Positions 7,463-17,025 of a stretch of DNA of 35,668 nt are shown one piece after another. Both the position numbers and the translations under genes were made by a program. Source of the stretch: Bacteroidota bacterium (GTDB taxonomy: Bacteria > Bacteroidota > Ignavibacteria > SZUA-365). The stretch is taken from positions 1 through 35,668 of the forward strand of contig QKAF01000099.1 in NCBI GenBank assembly GCA_003246455.1, given 5' to 3'. The notes under the pieces are model-generated. The model worked only from the letters and a program-made list of their open reading frames with translations. It searched no databases and was not told the origin of the DNA. Each line of letters opens with the position of its first letter. The stretch's first letter is position 1.

Positions 7463-7988
7463 AATCCACGGTTCGTACTTGTTCGGCACCTAGAGACTCC
7501 AGCAGAGAGCGGGTTTTTTCCGCGTGGTACAGCGGATCCTCCGCATCGACGGTCACGACGAACGCGTCGTCCATCGACCGGCGGAAATGCGGATCGTTCT
7601 GCCATTTCGAGAACCATTTCGGCAGGCCGTTCAGGGCGAACATGCCGACCACGGTCGCGATGGCCGTGAGAAGCACGGTCAGCTCGAAGGTAATGGGGAT
7701 GGATGGCTCGAATGCGAAAAAGGGCTTGCCCCCGATCACCAGCGGATAATCCACCGCGCCGGTCCACCACTGGAGATGCAGCGCGACTGCGCCGCCGACG
7801 ATGCCGCCGGCGAGAGAAATCCACGGAAGGACCGTGCGCTTGATCCCCATCGCCTGATCCAGGCCATGCAGCGGATAGGGCGTGTGGAAATCGAACCGCT
7901 GGTATCCCGCGCGACGGATTTCCGCCGCGGCGGCGAGCACGCGATCAGGATCCTGAAATATTCCGGATATTCCGGCCGTTTTCTTCAT
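7449..7988 (-). CDS. actD: Alternative complex III subunit ActD (DUF3341)
   Basis: A 179-residue membrane protein of the DUF3341/ActD type. An N-terminal soluble ferredoxin-like fold (GIFQDPDRVLAAAAEIRRAGY, about residues 8-50) is followed by two transmembrane helices (about 55-75 and 102-124). A C-terminal tail contains WPKF-like and DDAFVVTV segments typical of the family. ActD is a small structural subunit next to ActC/ActF and carries no cofactor. It sits 15 bases after ActC and overlaps ActE, exactly the A-B-C-D-E-F order known for ACIII. Confidence 0.88.
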   Translation of the reverse strand: MKKTAGISGIFQDPDRVLAAAAEIRRAGYQRFDFHTPYPLHGLDQAMGIKRTVLPWISLAGGIVGGAVALHLQWWTGAVDYPLVIGGKPFFAFEPSIPITFELTVLLTAIATVVGMFALNGLPKWFSKWQNDPHFRRSMDDAFVVTVDAEDPLYHAEKTRSLLESLGAEQVRTVDYDEE

Positions 7989-8003
7989 TTCTCACGCACC
8001 TCC

Positions 8004-9434
8004 TCAATGATGCCCGTGCTTCGGCTGCGCTCCGGGAAGGATGCCCTTCACCTCGGAGATGGCCAGCACGGGGAGATATTTCGCGAAAACCAGGAACAGC
8101 GTCAGGAAGAGGCCCACGGTTCCGGCAAAAATGGAGACGTCGACCCAGGTCGGGGTGAACATCCCCCAGCTCGACGGCAGGAAGTCGCGGTGCAGCGACG
8201 TGACGATGATCACGAAGCGCTCGAACCACATGCCGATATTGACGAAGATCGAGATGATCCAGGTGATCAGCAGGTTTCGTCGGATGCCGCGGAACCAGAA
8301 CAGCTGCGGGATGAAGACGTTGCAGGAAACCATCGTCCAGTACGCCCAGCTGTAGGGTCCGAACGCGCGGTTGATGAACACGAAGCGCTCGTAGGGATTG
8401 CCGCTGTACCACGCGATGAAAAACTCGATACCGTAGGCGTACCCGACCATCAGTCCCGTTGCCATCAGCACCTTGCTCATGTTCTCGATGTGCTTGACGG
8501 TGATGAACTGCTCGAGATTCAGGAGCTTGCGGGCGAGGATCATCAGGGTCAGCACCATGCCGAAACCGGAGAAAATCGCTCCCGCCACGAAATACGGCGG
8601 GAAAATCGTGGTATGCCATCCGGGGATCACCGAGACCGCGAAGTCGAACGAAACGATGGTATGCACGGAAAGCACGAGCGGGGTGGAAATGCCGGCCAGG
8701 ATCAGGTAGGCCTTTTCGTAACGATGCCAGTGGCGGTTGGCGCCGGTCCATCCCATGCTGAAGAAGGTGAACGCGATCCGGGCGATCTTGTTCTTGGCGC
8801 GGTTCCGCAGCGTCGCGAAATCGGGGACGAGGCCGACGAACCAGAACATCGCCGACACGGCGAAGTAGGTGGAGACGGCGAAGACATCCCAGAGCAGCGG
8901 CGAACGGAAATTCACCCACATCTCCATCTGGTTGGGCAGCGGCAGCAGCCAGTACACCGCGACCCACGGACGACCGGTGTGAATGATCGGGAATATCAGC
9001 GCGCATATGACGGCGAAGATCGTCATCGCCTCGGCGGCGCGATTGATGGCGGTGCGCCATTTCTGCCGGAAGAGGAAAAGAATGGCGGAAATGAGCGTTC
9101 CCGCATGACCGATACCGATCCAGAAAACAAAGTTCGTGATGTCCCACGCCCAGCCGACGGGCTGGTTGTTGCCCCACACGCCGATACCGGTGAAGACGGT
9201 GTAGAGAATCGTCAGGATTCCCCAGCCGGCCAGCGCGCCGGTCACCGTGACCGTGGCGTACCAGAGCCGGGTGGGTTTGCTTTCAACGACACGCGATACC
9301 GTTTCGGTAACGTCGGCGGGCTTCGGCGTTCCTTCGACCAGCGGCTCGCGCAGATCGTGCGGATCGACCGCAAGCGCCCCTCCGCCCTCGATATTCCAGC
9401 TGTCCTGACGATGCTTGTCAGTCACAGTCCTCAT
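8004..9434 (-). CDS. actC: Alternative complex III subunit ActC (NrfD/PsrC-like quinol-binding subunit)
   Basis: A 476-residue integral membrane protein with about ten transmembrane helices and the NrfD/PsrC polysulfide-reductase fold. The family-typical '[21 protein letters not shown]' region (about residues 94-116) begins the core. 'HTGRPW' follows, and there are conserved His and Asp residues in the helix ends ([23 protein letters not shown]). ActC holds the quinol-oxidation site of ACIII in known structures. The ATG at 9434 overlaps the ActB stop by four bases, so the two are translationally coupled. Confidence 0.92.
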   Translation of the reverse strand: MRTVTDKHRQDSWNIEGGGALAVDPHDLREPLVEGTPKPADVTETVSRVVESKPTRLWYATVTVTGALAGWGILTILYTVFTGIGVWGNNQPVGWAWDITNFVFWIGIGHAGTLISAILFLFRQKWRTAINRAAEAMTIFAVICALIFPIIHTGRPWVAVYWLLPLPNQMEMWVNFRSPLLWDVFAVSTYFAVSAMFWFVGLVPDFATLRNRAKNKIARIAFTFFSMGWTGANRHWHRYEKAYLILAGISTPLVLSVHTIVSFDFAVSVIPGWHTTIFPPYFVAGAIFSGFGMVLTLMILARKLLNLEQFITVKHIENMSKVLMATGLMVGYAYGIEFFIAWYSGNPYERFVFINRAFGPYSWAYWTMVSCNVFIPQLFWFRGIRRNLLITWIISIFVNIGMWFERFVIIVTSLHRDFLPSSWGMFTPTWVDVSIFAGTVGLFLTLFLVFAKYLPVLAISEVKGILPGAQPKHGHH

Positions 9435-12400
9435 GCGTTTCCTCCGTTGGTATTGCGGATCTTGGCCTTGTAGGTGATCGAGGGCAGCACGTTGAGCTCA
9501 CGCAGAACATGGTATCCGCGATCCGACGCGCGGTGCTTCGAGACGGCACTCTCGGGATCATTGGTGTTGCCGAACACGATCGCGTCGGCCGGACATGCCT
9601 GCTGGCACGCGGTCACGACCTCGCCGTCGTGCAGCATGTCGCGTCCCTCGTTCTTTGCGTGGAACTTCGCCTCGTTGATGCGATGCACGCAGAAGGTGCA
9701 CTTCTCCATGATACCGCGCATGCGCACCGTGACATCCGGATTGAACACCATGTTCACCGGCTCGCGGTCGTCCTTGTGGTAGTTGAGGTAGTTGAAGCGC
9801 CGCACCTTGTAGGGACAGTTGTTCGAGCAGTACCGCGTACCCACGCAGCGGTTGTAGGTCATTTCGTTGAGGCCTTCCGGACTGTGCGTGGTGGCGGCGA
9901 CAGGACAGACGTTCTCGCACGGCGCCTTCTCACAGTGCTGGCAGAGCATGGGCTGCAGGAGTGTCTCCGGACTGTCGTCTGCGCCGGCGTAATACCGATC
10001 GATACGAATCCAGTGCATCTCGCGTCCGCGAAGCACCTGCTCCTTCCCGACCACGGGAATGTTGTTCTCCGACACGCACGCGATCACGCAGGCGTTGCAG
10101 CCGACGCACGCGGACGTATCGATCGTCATGCCCCAGCGGTGCCCCTTGCTGTAATCGTGCTCCGGCATGATGCTGATCGGCCGGTCGGTATTCTTCTCCG
10201 CGCCGTAGACCGGAAGGTCGTTTTTGTACAGCGAGGCGGGGTTCTTCAGGAACGCGGCGAGCGTCCCCTCTTTCACAATCTCGGTGCGATCGATGTCGTA
10301 GAGGTCATCGCCGGAGAGGGAATGATGATCCTGCGTGGTGGCGATCTCCAGGGTCTCTCCGGTTTTCTCCACCGATACCGGCAGGTACCCGATGGTGTCG
10401 GGCCCCGGCATCAGGGAAAACGCATTGACGCCTTTGTCCGCCGATACGCGGCCGCCCTCGCTGCGTCCGAAACCGGTCTGCGTGAAGATCGTATCATCGG
10501 CCACGCCCGGCTGTATGAATGCGGGGAGATGCACCGCGCCTGCTTTCGTCTTCACGTGCAGCAGATCGCCGGTTTCGACGCCGAGGCGTACCGCGGTGGT
10601 ACGGCTCATGATGGCGACGTTGTCCCATGTCACCTTGGTGACCGGATCCGGCAGTTCCATGAGCCATCCGAGGTTGGCATAGCGTCCGTCGTACAGCGTA
10701 CTGCTGGGCAGCACGCCGAGGGTCATCCCCTTCTGCTGCGTGGAAGCTTTCCCGACCGCCGTGCGCAGCTGCGCGGCGGCAGCCGCGCCGTTCCACGAGA
10801 CGGAACGGGGCACCGGTGAGGCATCGATGCGGCCGCTGCGCAGCGCATCGTTCCAGAAACCGGTGAAGGACGGACGTCCGCTTCCCGCGAAGCGCTCTTC
10901 GCGCCAGCGTTTCTGCACGTATTCGTACCACGTCGGCGTGGCTTCGAAATTTTTCGCGTCGAAGGCGCGGGCGATCCCCATCAGGGTATCGGCCATCGAG
11001 GGCTGTCCGTCGTTCAGCGGTGCGATCTGGGGCTGAACCACGGCCTCGGAACCGTCGAGCATGCGCACGTCGCCCCACGACTCGAGATAATGATTCACCG
11101 GGACGAAGATGGAACAGAATTTCGAGGTCTCGCCTGCATATTCCGACAGAGAAAACCGGTACAGGACGCGGGAGATGAGCGACCGGAAGGTCTCGGAAGG
11201 AAGCGCGTACGCGGGATTGACATCGGCGAAGATAACGGCGCCGACACTGCCGCTCTGCAGTTCCTTTTTCAGGGCTTCGATACCCGCGGTTTTCGCATTG
11301 CTGAACGGAAGCGCCCGTTTCGGATCGATGATGCCTCCGTCCCCGATCGCACCCAGCGCCTGGTTGAGCATGATTCCGAGCGCGTGGGTATGCACGGGCA
11401 GATGACGGCCGACCATCACCACCGACGGCTTTGACGTGAGATCTTCGGCGATGCGCCGGATCTCCGGGAAACGGCTGTTATCCGCACCGGAAAGCTGTGA
11501 GACGATCGCGGAGTCGAAACCCCCGCGTCCTTTCGCTGCCACCACCTCATGCAGCAGAGCGAGCAGGAATTCGTCGATTTCGCCGGGCCGGATGCGAATG
11601 CGCGTATCCGCGTTCGAACCGGTCATGGTCATCGCTGCTTCGGCCGAGTAGAAGCGGCTCATGTCGGGCGCCCCGGTCTCGGGTTTGCGGCGTTTCGCGA
11701 AATTGCGGATGTGGTACAGGGCCTCGGGATCCGTCCCCATGAAATCGGATTCGACGCCGAGAATCACATCGGCGCGCGAGAGGTCGGGCACGAGAACGGC
11801 ATCGATGCCGAGCAGCTGGCGGCTGGCCTCGGCGGCGCCTCCGGCCGCGATCGCCGGCCACGTCACCACCCGTGTGTTCGGGATCATGGCTTCGAGTTCA
11901 CCGTAGAGGCGTGCCAGCGACGGCGACGCGTGTTCGTCCACGATGATGCGAACGCTTTTCCCCTTCCCCGTCACCTCACGCACGGCGTCGGCCATCCGCC
12001 GCATCGCATTCAGCGGAGTGGAGTCGCTGTCGTGCACGGTCGGACGCAGCATGCGGTCGGGATCGTACAGGGAGAGGAGTGACGCCTGCGTCAGCGGCAT
12101 CGCCTTTCCGCCGCTGATCGAGCACAGATCGTTGCCTTCGATTTTGACCGGACGACCCTCGCGGGAACGCACCAGCAGGCCGGCGGCGAAATTCTGATGG
12201 GTGAACGCGGTCGTGAACTGGTCGGCGATGCCGGGCGTCAGGTATTCGGGTTTCCTGACATAGGGAACGATCTGCTGTTCCGGCCGCCGGCAGCCGGTGG
12301 CCGCGAGCGCGGCCGAAGCCGCCATCAGGCCGATAAAGGTCCGCCGGGTCATCGACGACGCACCCGATGACGGTTCGTCGTAATCCGCGGGGAATTCGTG

Positions 12401-12487
12401 CTTGAGCTGCTCCAGAACGTCCGGGTCTTTCCCCAGTTCTCTGAAACTCTTCCAGTACGTTTTGTTTGATGTATCCGTATCAGACAT
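9431..12487 (-). CDS. actB: Alternative complex III subunit ActB (molybdopterin-oxidoreductase-like plus iron-sulfur domains)
   Basis: A 1018-residue fusion typical of ACIII. The N-terminus has a Tat-like twin-arginine TRRTFIG (Arg48-Arg49) and a Cys at 66 in AATGC, which could be lipidated. A molybdopterin-oxidoreductase-like domain (to about residue 760) follows; in ACIII this domain lacks molybdenum. The C-terminal ferredoxin domain (about 785-985) has cysteine sets [35 protein letters not shown] and CTFC/CQQAC. In the third set a Thr replaces the second Cys, which fits the single [3Fe-4S] cluster beside three [4Fe-4S] clusters. It carries electrons from quinol toward the ActA and ActE hemes. 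Confidence 0.93.
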   Translation of the reverse strand: MSDTDTSNKTYWKSFRELGKDPDVLEQLKHEFPADYDEPSSGASSMTRRTFIGLMAASAALAATGCRRPEQQIVPYVRKPEYLTPGIADQFTTAFTHQNFAAGLLVRSREGRPVKIEGNDLCSISGGKAMPLTQASLLSLYDPDRMLRPTVHDSDSTPLNAMRRMADAVREVTGKGKSVRIIVDEHASPSLARLYGELEAMIPNTRVVTWPAIAAGGAAEASRQLLGIDAVLVPDLSRADVILGVESDFMGTDPEALYHIRNFAKRRKPETGAPDMSRFYSAEAAMTMTGSNADTRIRIRPGEIDEFLLALLHEVVAAKGRGGFDSAIVSQLSGADNSRFPEIRRIAEDLTSKPSVVMVGRHLPVHTHALGIMLNQALGAIGDGGIIDPKRALPFSNAKTAGIEALKKELQSGSVGAVIFADVNPAYALPSETFRSLISRVLYRFSLSEYAGETSKFCSIFVPVNHYLESWGDVRMLDGSEAVVQPQIAPLNDGQPSMADTLMGIARAFDAKNFEATPTWYEYVQKRWREERFAGSGRPSFTGFWNDALRSGRIDASPVPRSVSWNGAAAAAQLRTAVGKASTQQKGMTLGVLPSSTLYDGRYANLGWLMELPDPVTKVTWDNVAIMSRTTAVRLGVETGDLLHVKTKAGAVHLPAFIQPGVADDTIFTQTGFGRSEGGRVSADKGVNAFSLMPGPDTIGYLPVSVEKTGETLEIATTQDHHSLSGDDLYDIDRTEIVKEGTLAAFLKNPASLYKNDLPVYGAEKNTDRPISIMPEHDYSKGHRWGMTIDTSACVGCNACVIACVSENNIPVVGKEQVLRGREMHWIRIDRYYAGADDSPETLLQPMLCQHCEKAPCENVCPVAATTHSPEGLNEMTYNRCVGTRYCSNNCPYKVRRFNYLNYHKDDREPVNMVFNPDVTVRMRGIMEKCTFCVHRINEAKFHAKNEGRDMLHDGEVVTACQQACPADAIVFGNTNDPESAVSKHRASDRGYHVLRELNVLPSITYKAKIRNTNGGNA

Positions 12488-12542
12488 ACAGGTGTTTCGC
12501 AGTGTTATTGACTTGGTGTCCGGAATTCATTTCGATCGTCGG

Positions 12543-13154
12543 TCAGTGGTGACAGGTCGAACAGTTCTGGGGTCCCTTTCTGAGGGGACTGCTGAGCACG
12601 GCGGGATCCACGTCGACACCCGTGATCGGACGCGTACGAACGACAAACGCGTCGGGATCGCGGTGACAGTCGAGACACCACCCCATGGTCAGGGGTTTCT
12701 TCTGCACGATGACCCCCTGTTTCTCCACTTCGCCATGACAGGAGGCGCAGTCGATGCCAGCCGTGATATGCCGGCTGTGATTGAAGAAGGCGTAATCGGG
12801 CAGGCGGTGTATCCGCACCCACTGGATCGGAGTGTTGTTTTCATAACTGTCGCGTACCAGCTGCAGCTTGGGACTGTCGCGCTTCACCGAGATATGGCAG
12901 TTCATGCAGGTCTGCGTCGGCGGAATGGTGGAATGCGGAGAGGTCTCCACGCTGGTATGGCAGTAGACACACGAAATGCCGAGGCTGCCGACGTGCACGC
13001 GATGATCGAACGGCACCGGCTGCTGCGGGCGGTAGCCCACGTCCATGACGCTCGGGTGACGCAGAAAGTAAAACGATCCCGCTCCAGCGGCCGCCAGTAT
13101 GAGAATGCTGACAATGCCGCGTTTGATCCGTTTATCCTGGGTTGCAGTAAACAT
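12543..13154 (-). CDS. actA: Alternative complex III subunit ActA (pentaheme cytochrome c)
   Basis: This 203-residue protein has one N-terminal membrane anchor (about residues 12-31) and five CXXCH heme sites: 62-66, 83-87, 136-140, 160-164 and 198-202. The last site ends at the penultimate residue. Extra His residues (HVGS, HSRHI) are candidate distal ligands for bis-His hemes. It is the first ACIII gene in the operon and lies 55 bases upstream of ActB. ActA forms the heme wire of the complex on the periplasmic side. Pentaheme ActA is known from Rhodothermus-type ACIII, while some Flavobacterium forms have six hemes. Confidence 0.92.
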   Translation of the reverse strand: MFTATQDKRIKRGIVSILILAAAGAGSFYFLRHPSVMDVGYRPQQPVPFDHRVHVGSLGISCVYCHTSVETSPHSTIPPTQTCMNCHISVKRDSPKLQLVRDSYENNTPIQWVRIHRLPDYAFFNHSRHITAGIDCASCHGEVEKQGVIVQKKPLTMGWCLDCHRDPDAFVVRTRPITGVDVDPAVLSSPLRKGPQNCSTCHH

Positions 13155-13183
13155 GCTGTCCGTCGATCGTTAGAAAGCGTTGA

Positions 13184-13426
13184 TTAGGCCTGCGAGCTTT
13201 CGGCTTTCTGGCGCTTCTGCGCCAGCCAGAGCCGCAGGGTGAATCCGCCGAACACGAGGAACGGCATGACCATCATGAAGTAGATGCTCGTATTGAAGCC
13301 TGAAGAAACCGGGGTCTGGCCGTCGCTCATGTAGGCCTCCTTGCAGTTCGGACAGGCGGAGAGAAGTTCCGGCAGCAGGAGCAAGGCCGCTGCGAAAACA
13401 GCATAGGTGATCCATTGCTTTTTCAT
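13184..13426 (-). CDS. Small exported membrane protein with CPNC motif, probable oxidase-assembly accessory
   Basis: An 80-residue protein with GAGG upstream of its ATG. Residues 1-24 form a hydrophobic signal segment ending in SACPNCKEAY, so a CPNC pair sits at the start of the mature chain. A second membrane helix follows (about 46-68), and the tail is basic. Similar short 'CPxCKEa' proteins occur, to my recollection, beside SCO and cox genes in Bacteroidetes and Planctomycetes, but no function is established. It lies six bases after the DUF420 gene and upstream of ActA. The vicinal Cys pair next to a SCO homologue suggests metal transfer or thiol redox. That role is inferred. Confidence 0.75.
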   Translation of the reverse strand: MKKQWITYAVFAAALLLLPELLSACPNCKEAYMSDGQTPVSSGFNTSIYFMMVMPFLVFGGFTLRLWLAQKRQKAESSQA

Positions 13427-13432
13427 CGTGCC

Positions 13433-13855
13433 TCACGCATAAATGTGATAGAGCATGAAATACACCGCGACGCCGGTGACGGACACGTACAGCCATATCG
13501 GCAGCGTCCAGCGGGCGAGCATGCGATGTCTGTCGACTTTCATTTTCAGACCGCGAAACAGCGTGACGAACGCCATGGGCGGCACGGCCACCGCCAGCAC
13601 GGAATGCGAAATGAGGATCGCGAAGTAGACGATGCGGGCGATCCCCTCACCCTGGAAGCGCGTGATGAGATGCGCGCTGAAATGATAGGTGAGATAGGAC
13701 ACCAGGAACAGTCCCGACGTGATGAAGGCGGCGAGCATCATCGCGCGATGCTGCGGAATCATCTTCCGCCGGATGAACAGGAACGCGACGATCAGGAAGA
13801 CCGAAGCCAGCCCGTTCAGGAACGCGTTGAGTGTCGGCAGATCGCTGGCGCTCAT
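13433..13855 (-). CDS. DUF420 membrane protein, CtaM/YozB-like
   Basis: A 140-residue protein with four transmembrane helices (about 7-26, 38-58, 75-97, 114-136). The family hallmark 'MIPQHRAMMLAAF' in the first loop is followed by His-containing helices (SYLTYHFSAH) and 'DRHRMLARWTLPIWLYVSVTGV'. This matches DUF420, the family of Bacillus YozB/CtaM, which is linked to maturation of aa3-type oxidases. The start overlaps the SCO stop by four bases. The position between SCO and the CPNC protein supports an assembly role. Confidence 0.85.
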   Translation of the reverse strand: MSASDLPTLNAFLNGLASVFLIVAFLFIRRKMIPQHRAMMLAAFITSGLFLVSYLTYHFSAHLITRFQGEGIARIVYFAILISHSVLAVAVPPMAFVTLFRGLKMKVDRHRMLARWTLPIWLYVSVTGVAVYFMLYHIYA

Positions 13856-14436
13856 GATTTGTCTCCAAGAAGGAAATCGATGGCCTCGCGCAGTTCCTGC
13901 ACTTTTTCGTCATCCATTCCGTCGTAATAGCCCCGGATCATCCCGTGCCGATCCACGAGCGCGAAGCGCGTGCTGTGCAGCGCGGGGACATTGGCGTCGC
14001 CCATCATGAAACCGTGGGACGCGAGGTCCGCGACGACTTCCCGGTCGTTGCGCATCATCGCCCACTTGCCCGGCTTCGCGGAATACCGCTCCGCGTACCT
14101 GGCGAGCCGCTTCACCGTGTCCCGCTCCGGATCGACGGAGAATCCCGCTATGCGAAAATCCGCCTGATCTGCGTATTCCGCCTGCAGCACGTTGACTTTC
14201 GAATTCATCACGGGACAGGGACCGCCGCAGGAGGTGAAAAAGAAATAGGCGATGTACACCTTGCCGGCGTAATCCGCATTGGTGACGGTGCGACCGTCGA
14301 AATTCGTGAAGGAGAACGAGGGCGCGGGCTTTATTTCCGGCAGCGTCAGCTGTTCGGCGCCACCGCGCTGCGACTGGCAGCCTGCAGCAAAGAGCAGGAC
14401 GACGATCGTCAGCGGTATGATCCGGAAGCGTTTCAT
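13852..14436 (-). CDS. SCO1/SenC-family copper chaperone lipoprotein
   Basis: This protein has 194 residues from the ATG at 14436; longer upstream readings run into the permease gene and are not real. A lipoprotein signal ends in LLFAAGC (Cys20). The thioredoxin-like domain carries the copper-binding CGGPC (Cys70, Cys74) followed by Pro and the distal His154 (NVPALHSTRF), the full SCO ligand set. SCO proteins load or reduce the CuA centre of oxidase subunit II. The ATG overlaps the end of the ABC permease gene (ATGA). The gene lies between the exporter and the DUF420 gene in the operon. Confidence 0.92.
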   Translation of the reverse strand: MKRFRIIPLTIVVLLFAAGCQSQRGGAEQLTLPEIKPAPSFSFTNFDGRTVTNADYAGKVYIAYFFFTSCGGPCPVMNSKVNVLQAEYADQADFRIAGFSVDPERDTVKRLARYAERYSAKPGKWAMMRNDREVVADLASHGFMMGDANVPALHSTRFALVDRHGMIRGYYDGMDDEKVQELREAIDFLLGDKS

Positions 14437-15197
14437 GATTTGCGTACAAGCCTCAGCGAAATAACGAACAAAACGATGAAGAGACCGCCGAAGACGGCGA
14501 CGGAGACACCGACGGACGGACCGCCCGCAACGGCGACGCCGCTGCCGATGAAGAACGCCTTCTGGAACAGGGTGGTCACGTAGTACAGCGGGTTCAGCCG
14601 GATGATGGCGGCGAGCCAGGACGCGGTGCCTTCCGGCGGGAAAAACGCCCCGGACAGCAGCCACATCGGGATCAGCAGCAGGTTCATGATGGCATGGAAC
14701 CCCTGCGTCGATGTCATGCTCCAGGAAATCAGGAATCCCAGGCCGGTCAGGGTCATGCCCGTGGCGGCGAGAATCAGAACGCTGAGTCCGATTCCCTCCC
14801 ACGAGAGCGAGAGTCCGGTGAACGGCAGCAGCACCATGAAGACGACCGACTGCAGCAGCGCGATCGTCGTGCCCGCGAGCATCTTGCTCCATACGATGGA
14901 GGCGCGGGGAGCCGGGGAAGTCAGCACTCCCTGGAGGAAGCCGCTTTTGCGATCCTCGATCACGGAGATGGTCGAAAAGATGGCCGCGAACAGCGCGATC
15001 AACATGATGATGCCGGGGAAAAGGTACACGCCGTAATCCGCGCCGCCCGCATTCACGCTGTTTTTGAACCCGGCACTGAGGAAAATCCAGATGACGAACG
15101 GCTGACCGACCGCGCCGATCACCCGGCTGCGCTGCCGGATGAAATGTTTCAGGTCGCGGACCCAGAGACTGTATGTCGGAAGCAGAATCGCTGTCAT
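14433..15197 (-). CDS. ABC-2 type transporter permease
   Basis: A 254-residue protein with six transmembrane segments and the ABC-2 pattern 'FPGIIMLIALFAAIFSTISVIEDRKSGFLQGVLTSP'. The cytosolic coupling helix in it (EDRKSGFLQGVL) is characteristic of DrrB/NodJ-like exporters. It overlaps the ATPase gene by four bases upstream and the SCO gene by four bases downstream, so it is tightly embedded in the oxidase operon. The substrate is unknown. Candidates are a copper or sulfur species (compare NosFY), a heme-related compound or a lipid. The fold assignment is firm, but the link to oxidase biogenesis is inferred from position only. Confidence 0.88.
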   Translation of the reverse strand: MTAILLPTYSLWVRDLKHFIRQRSRVIGAVGQPFVIWIFLSAGFKNSVNAGGADYGVYLFPGIIMLIALFAAIFSTISVIEDRKSGFLQGVLTSPAPRASIVWSKMLAGTTIALLQSVVFMVLLPFTGLSLSWEGIGLSVLILAATGMTLTGLGFLISWSMTSTQGFHAIMNLLLIPMWLLSGAFFPPEGTASWLAAIIRLNPLYYVTTLFQKAFFIGSGVAVAGGPSVGVSVAVFGGLFIVLFVISLRLVRKS

Positions 15198-16123
15198 GCG
15201 GCTTTCAGCTCCTCGACCGCGGACTGCAGTGCATGTCCCGTGCGGTCAATGAAATAATCCTCGAGCGTCGGACGGCGCGCCTCGATGTCGTCGATGCGTC
15301 CGTCGCGCTCGTCGACGGTCATCAGCACCTCCTGCAGCGTCGTGTCCTTCAGCAGCAGCGCGTCGTCTGCGAGGCGCAGTGTCGCGATGCTGCTTGCAGC
15401 TCGGATGCGCGCATCGATCGCGGAAAGATCCGCACCGCGGATCACGACGACCATGCGCCCGAAATCCTTCAGCAGATCCGCGGGACGTTCATCGGCGATG
15501 ACTTCTCCCTGCTCAAACAGCACCACCCGCTCCGCGCGTGTCGCGATCGACAGTTCATGCGTCACGAGCAGCGTGGCCAGACCGCGATCCGCGGTGATGT
15601 GCTGCAGCACGGAGAAGAACGCGTCGCGCGCGTTCACGTCGAGACCGGTGAAGGGTTCGTCGAGCACGAGCAGCTCCGGATCGGTCAGAAGGGCTTTCGC
15701 AAGCTCGACCCTGCGCTGGAATCCCCCGGAGAGTTCGTCGACCCTGGCCTCGAGACGCCCGCGCAGGTCGAGGACATCCAGCAGCGCGGCGGGAAGGTCC
15801 GCTTTCTTCAGCCGACGACCGTACAGCATGGCATGATGGGCGAGGTTCTCGAACACGGTCAGCTGCCGGTCAAGCGCGGGGGATTGAAATACGACCCCCA
15901 GTCTCGCACCCGAAGGCGCCCGGTCGTCCAGGGTGATGTGCCCCTGCTGCAGTGCGAGCGCCCCGGTCACGAGACGGAACAGGGTAGATTTCCCGCTTCC
16001 GTTCGGTCCGATCACCGCGGTCACCTCACCCCGCGCGGCCTCGAACGAGACAGCCCGAAGGGCACGCACCGCCGGACCTTTCCGGTGGCTGTAGGTGTGC
16101 GATATGTTGCCGATGCTCAGCAT
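15194..16123 (-). CDS. ABC transporter ATP-binding protein
   Basis: A 309-residue ATPase. Walker A is GPNGSGKST (39-47), the Q-loop is in VVFQSP (about 77-82), the signature is LSGGF (131-135), Walker B is LLVLDEP (151-157) and the switch His lies in LLVTHE. The signature has Phe in place of the common Gln. An approximately 90-residue C-terminal extension (ferredoxin-like 'DFGRMVVVIRGADLSAIDARIRAA') is common in DrrA/NatA-type exporters. It partners the adjacent ABC-2 permease. It sits 7 bases after the oxidase subunit IV gene, with no sign of its own promoter. Confidence 0.92.
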   Translation of the reverse strand: MLSIGNISHTYSHRKGPAVRALRAVSFEAARGEVTAVIGPNGSGKSTLFRLVTGALALQQGHITLDDRAPSGARLGVVFQSPALDRQLTVFENLAHHAMLYGRRLKKADLPAALLDVLDLRGRLEARVDELSGGFQRRVELAKALLTDPELLVLDEPFTGLDVNARDAFFSVLQHITADRGLATLLVTHELSIATRAERVVLFEQGEVIADERPADLLKDFGRMVVVIRGADLSAIDARIRAASSIATLRLADDALLLKDTTLQEVLMTVDERDGRIDDIEARRPTLEDYFIDRTGHALQSAVEELKAA

Positions 16124-16130
16124 TCGTCGA

Positions 16131-16412
16131 TCACAGCCCCAGTACCGTGAGAGTCATGACGAGGGTCACGAAAAAGAAGATCGGTATCCCGACGAAATAC
16201 CGCAGACGCTTGTTGTCGAATTTCAGATGCATGAAGATGTATGCCACCAGTCCGGCTTTCGCCAGGGCGATGACAACGCCGATCACGATGTTGGCGACGT
16301 CGCCGAAATGAATCGTCGTCACCGCGACGGTGAGGGCCGTGAGGATCAGCAGTGCGATGAACACCTTGAAGTAGGATTTCTGTATTTCCTGGAAGCTCAT
16401 TCCGGATGCCAT
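16131..16412 (-). CDS. coxD: Cytochrome c oxidase subunit IV, prokaryotic type
   Basis: A 93-residue protein with three membrane helices (about 16-33, 37-60, 71-92). The sequence 'VFIALLILTALTVAV...VIALAKAGLVAYIFMHLKFD' is the hallmark of the small bacterial COX4/CtaF-type subunit, with the AKA..V..fFMHL motif in the second helix. It carries no cofactor and stabilises the oxidase. It follows subunit III by 19 bases. The alternative Met at residue 5 could be the true start, but the size fits either way. Confidence 0.88.
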   Translation of the reverse strand: MASGMSFQEIQKSYFKVFIALLILTALTVAVTTIHFGDVANIVIGVVIALAKAGLVAYIFMHLKFDNKRLRYFVGIPIFFFVTLVMTLTVLGL

Positions 16413-16431
16413 GGTGTGCTCCTTTCGGTCC

Positions 16432-17022
16432 TTAGAAAATCAGGTACAGCGTCGGGAAGAGGAAAATCCAGACGAGATCGACGAAATGCCAGTACAGTCC
16501 GAGCGCTTCGACCCGGTGATGCATTTCCTGCGGGTATCCTTTGACGAGGGATTTGCCGAGCATCCAGATCATCGGGATGAGTCCCCCGATCACATGCAGC
16601 GCGTGGAAGCCGGTCATCGTGAAGTAGGTCGCGAAAAAGGTGTTTGTCCACGGATAGATGTGGTGACCGAACTTCGTCGCGTATTCGAACGACTTGATGC
16701 CGAGGAAGCCGAAGGCGCAGAGAATGGTGATGAACAGGAACAGGCGAAATTTCCCCTGCTCCCCGCGCTCGAGCGCGAGGTGTGCGAGCGCCATCGTGAG
16801 GCTGCTGGTGATCAGCACCGCCGTGTTGACGGTGGCGACCGTCTTGTCGAGCATATGCGCGCTGGCGGTGAAGACCTCGATGTTGAGATTGCGCAGCACG
16901 ATGAACGCACCGAAAAATCCGGAGAAGAACATGATCTCGGATGCGAGGAACACCCACATCCCGAGCTTCCCGTGGTAGATGCCGGTGCCGAACCGCGTAT
17001 GTGTTGTTGCGAGGGTAGACAT
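16432..17022 (-). CDS. coxC: Cytochrome c oxidase subunit III
   Basis: A 196-residue protein with five transmembrane helices, matching the short COX3 class that lacks the first two helices of longer forms. The family motifs are 'GKLGMWVFLASEIMFFSGFFGAF' in the first helix (with Glu in ASE), 'TMTGFHALHVIGGLIPM' (His-rich TGFHalHV) and 'YWHFVDLVWIFLFP' at the end. It has no redox centre; it helps keep the oxygen and proton paths stable. Only three bases separate it from the CtaB stop. Confidence 0.93.
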   Translation of the reverse strand: MSTLATTHTRFGTGIYHGKLGMWVFLASEIMFFSGFFGAFIVLRNLNIEVFTASAHMLDKTVATVNTAVLITSSLTMALAHLALERGEQGKFRLFLFITILCAFGFLGIKSFEYATKFGHHIYPWTNTFFATYFTMTGFHALHVIGGLIPMIWMLGKSLVKGYPQEMHHRVEALGLYWHFVDLVWIFLFPTLYLIF

Positions 17023-17025
17023 GCG

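Noticed and set aside
7524-9473. A 649-codon plus-strand frame opposite ActC and ActD
   Set aside because: Low-complexity Arg/Asp/Glu/His-rich composition is typical of the complement of membrane-protein genes. ActC and ActD motifs are clear on the minus strand.
13852-14892. A 346-residue frame covering SCO plus upstream sequence
   Set aside because: The extra N-terminal part is out-of-frame permease sequence. The lipoprotein signal at the ATG at 14436 defines the real start.
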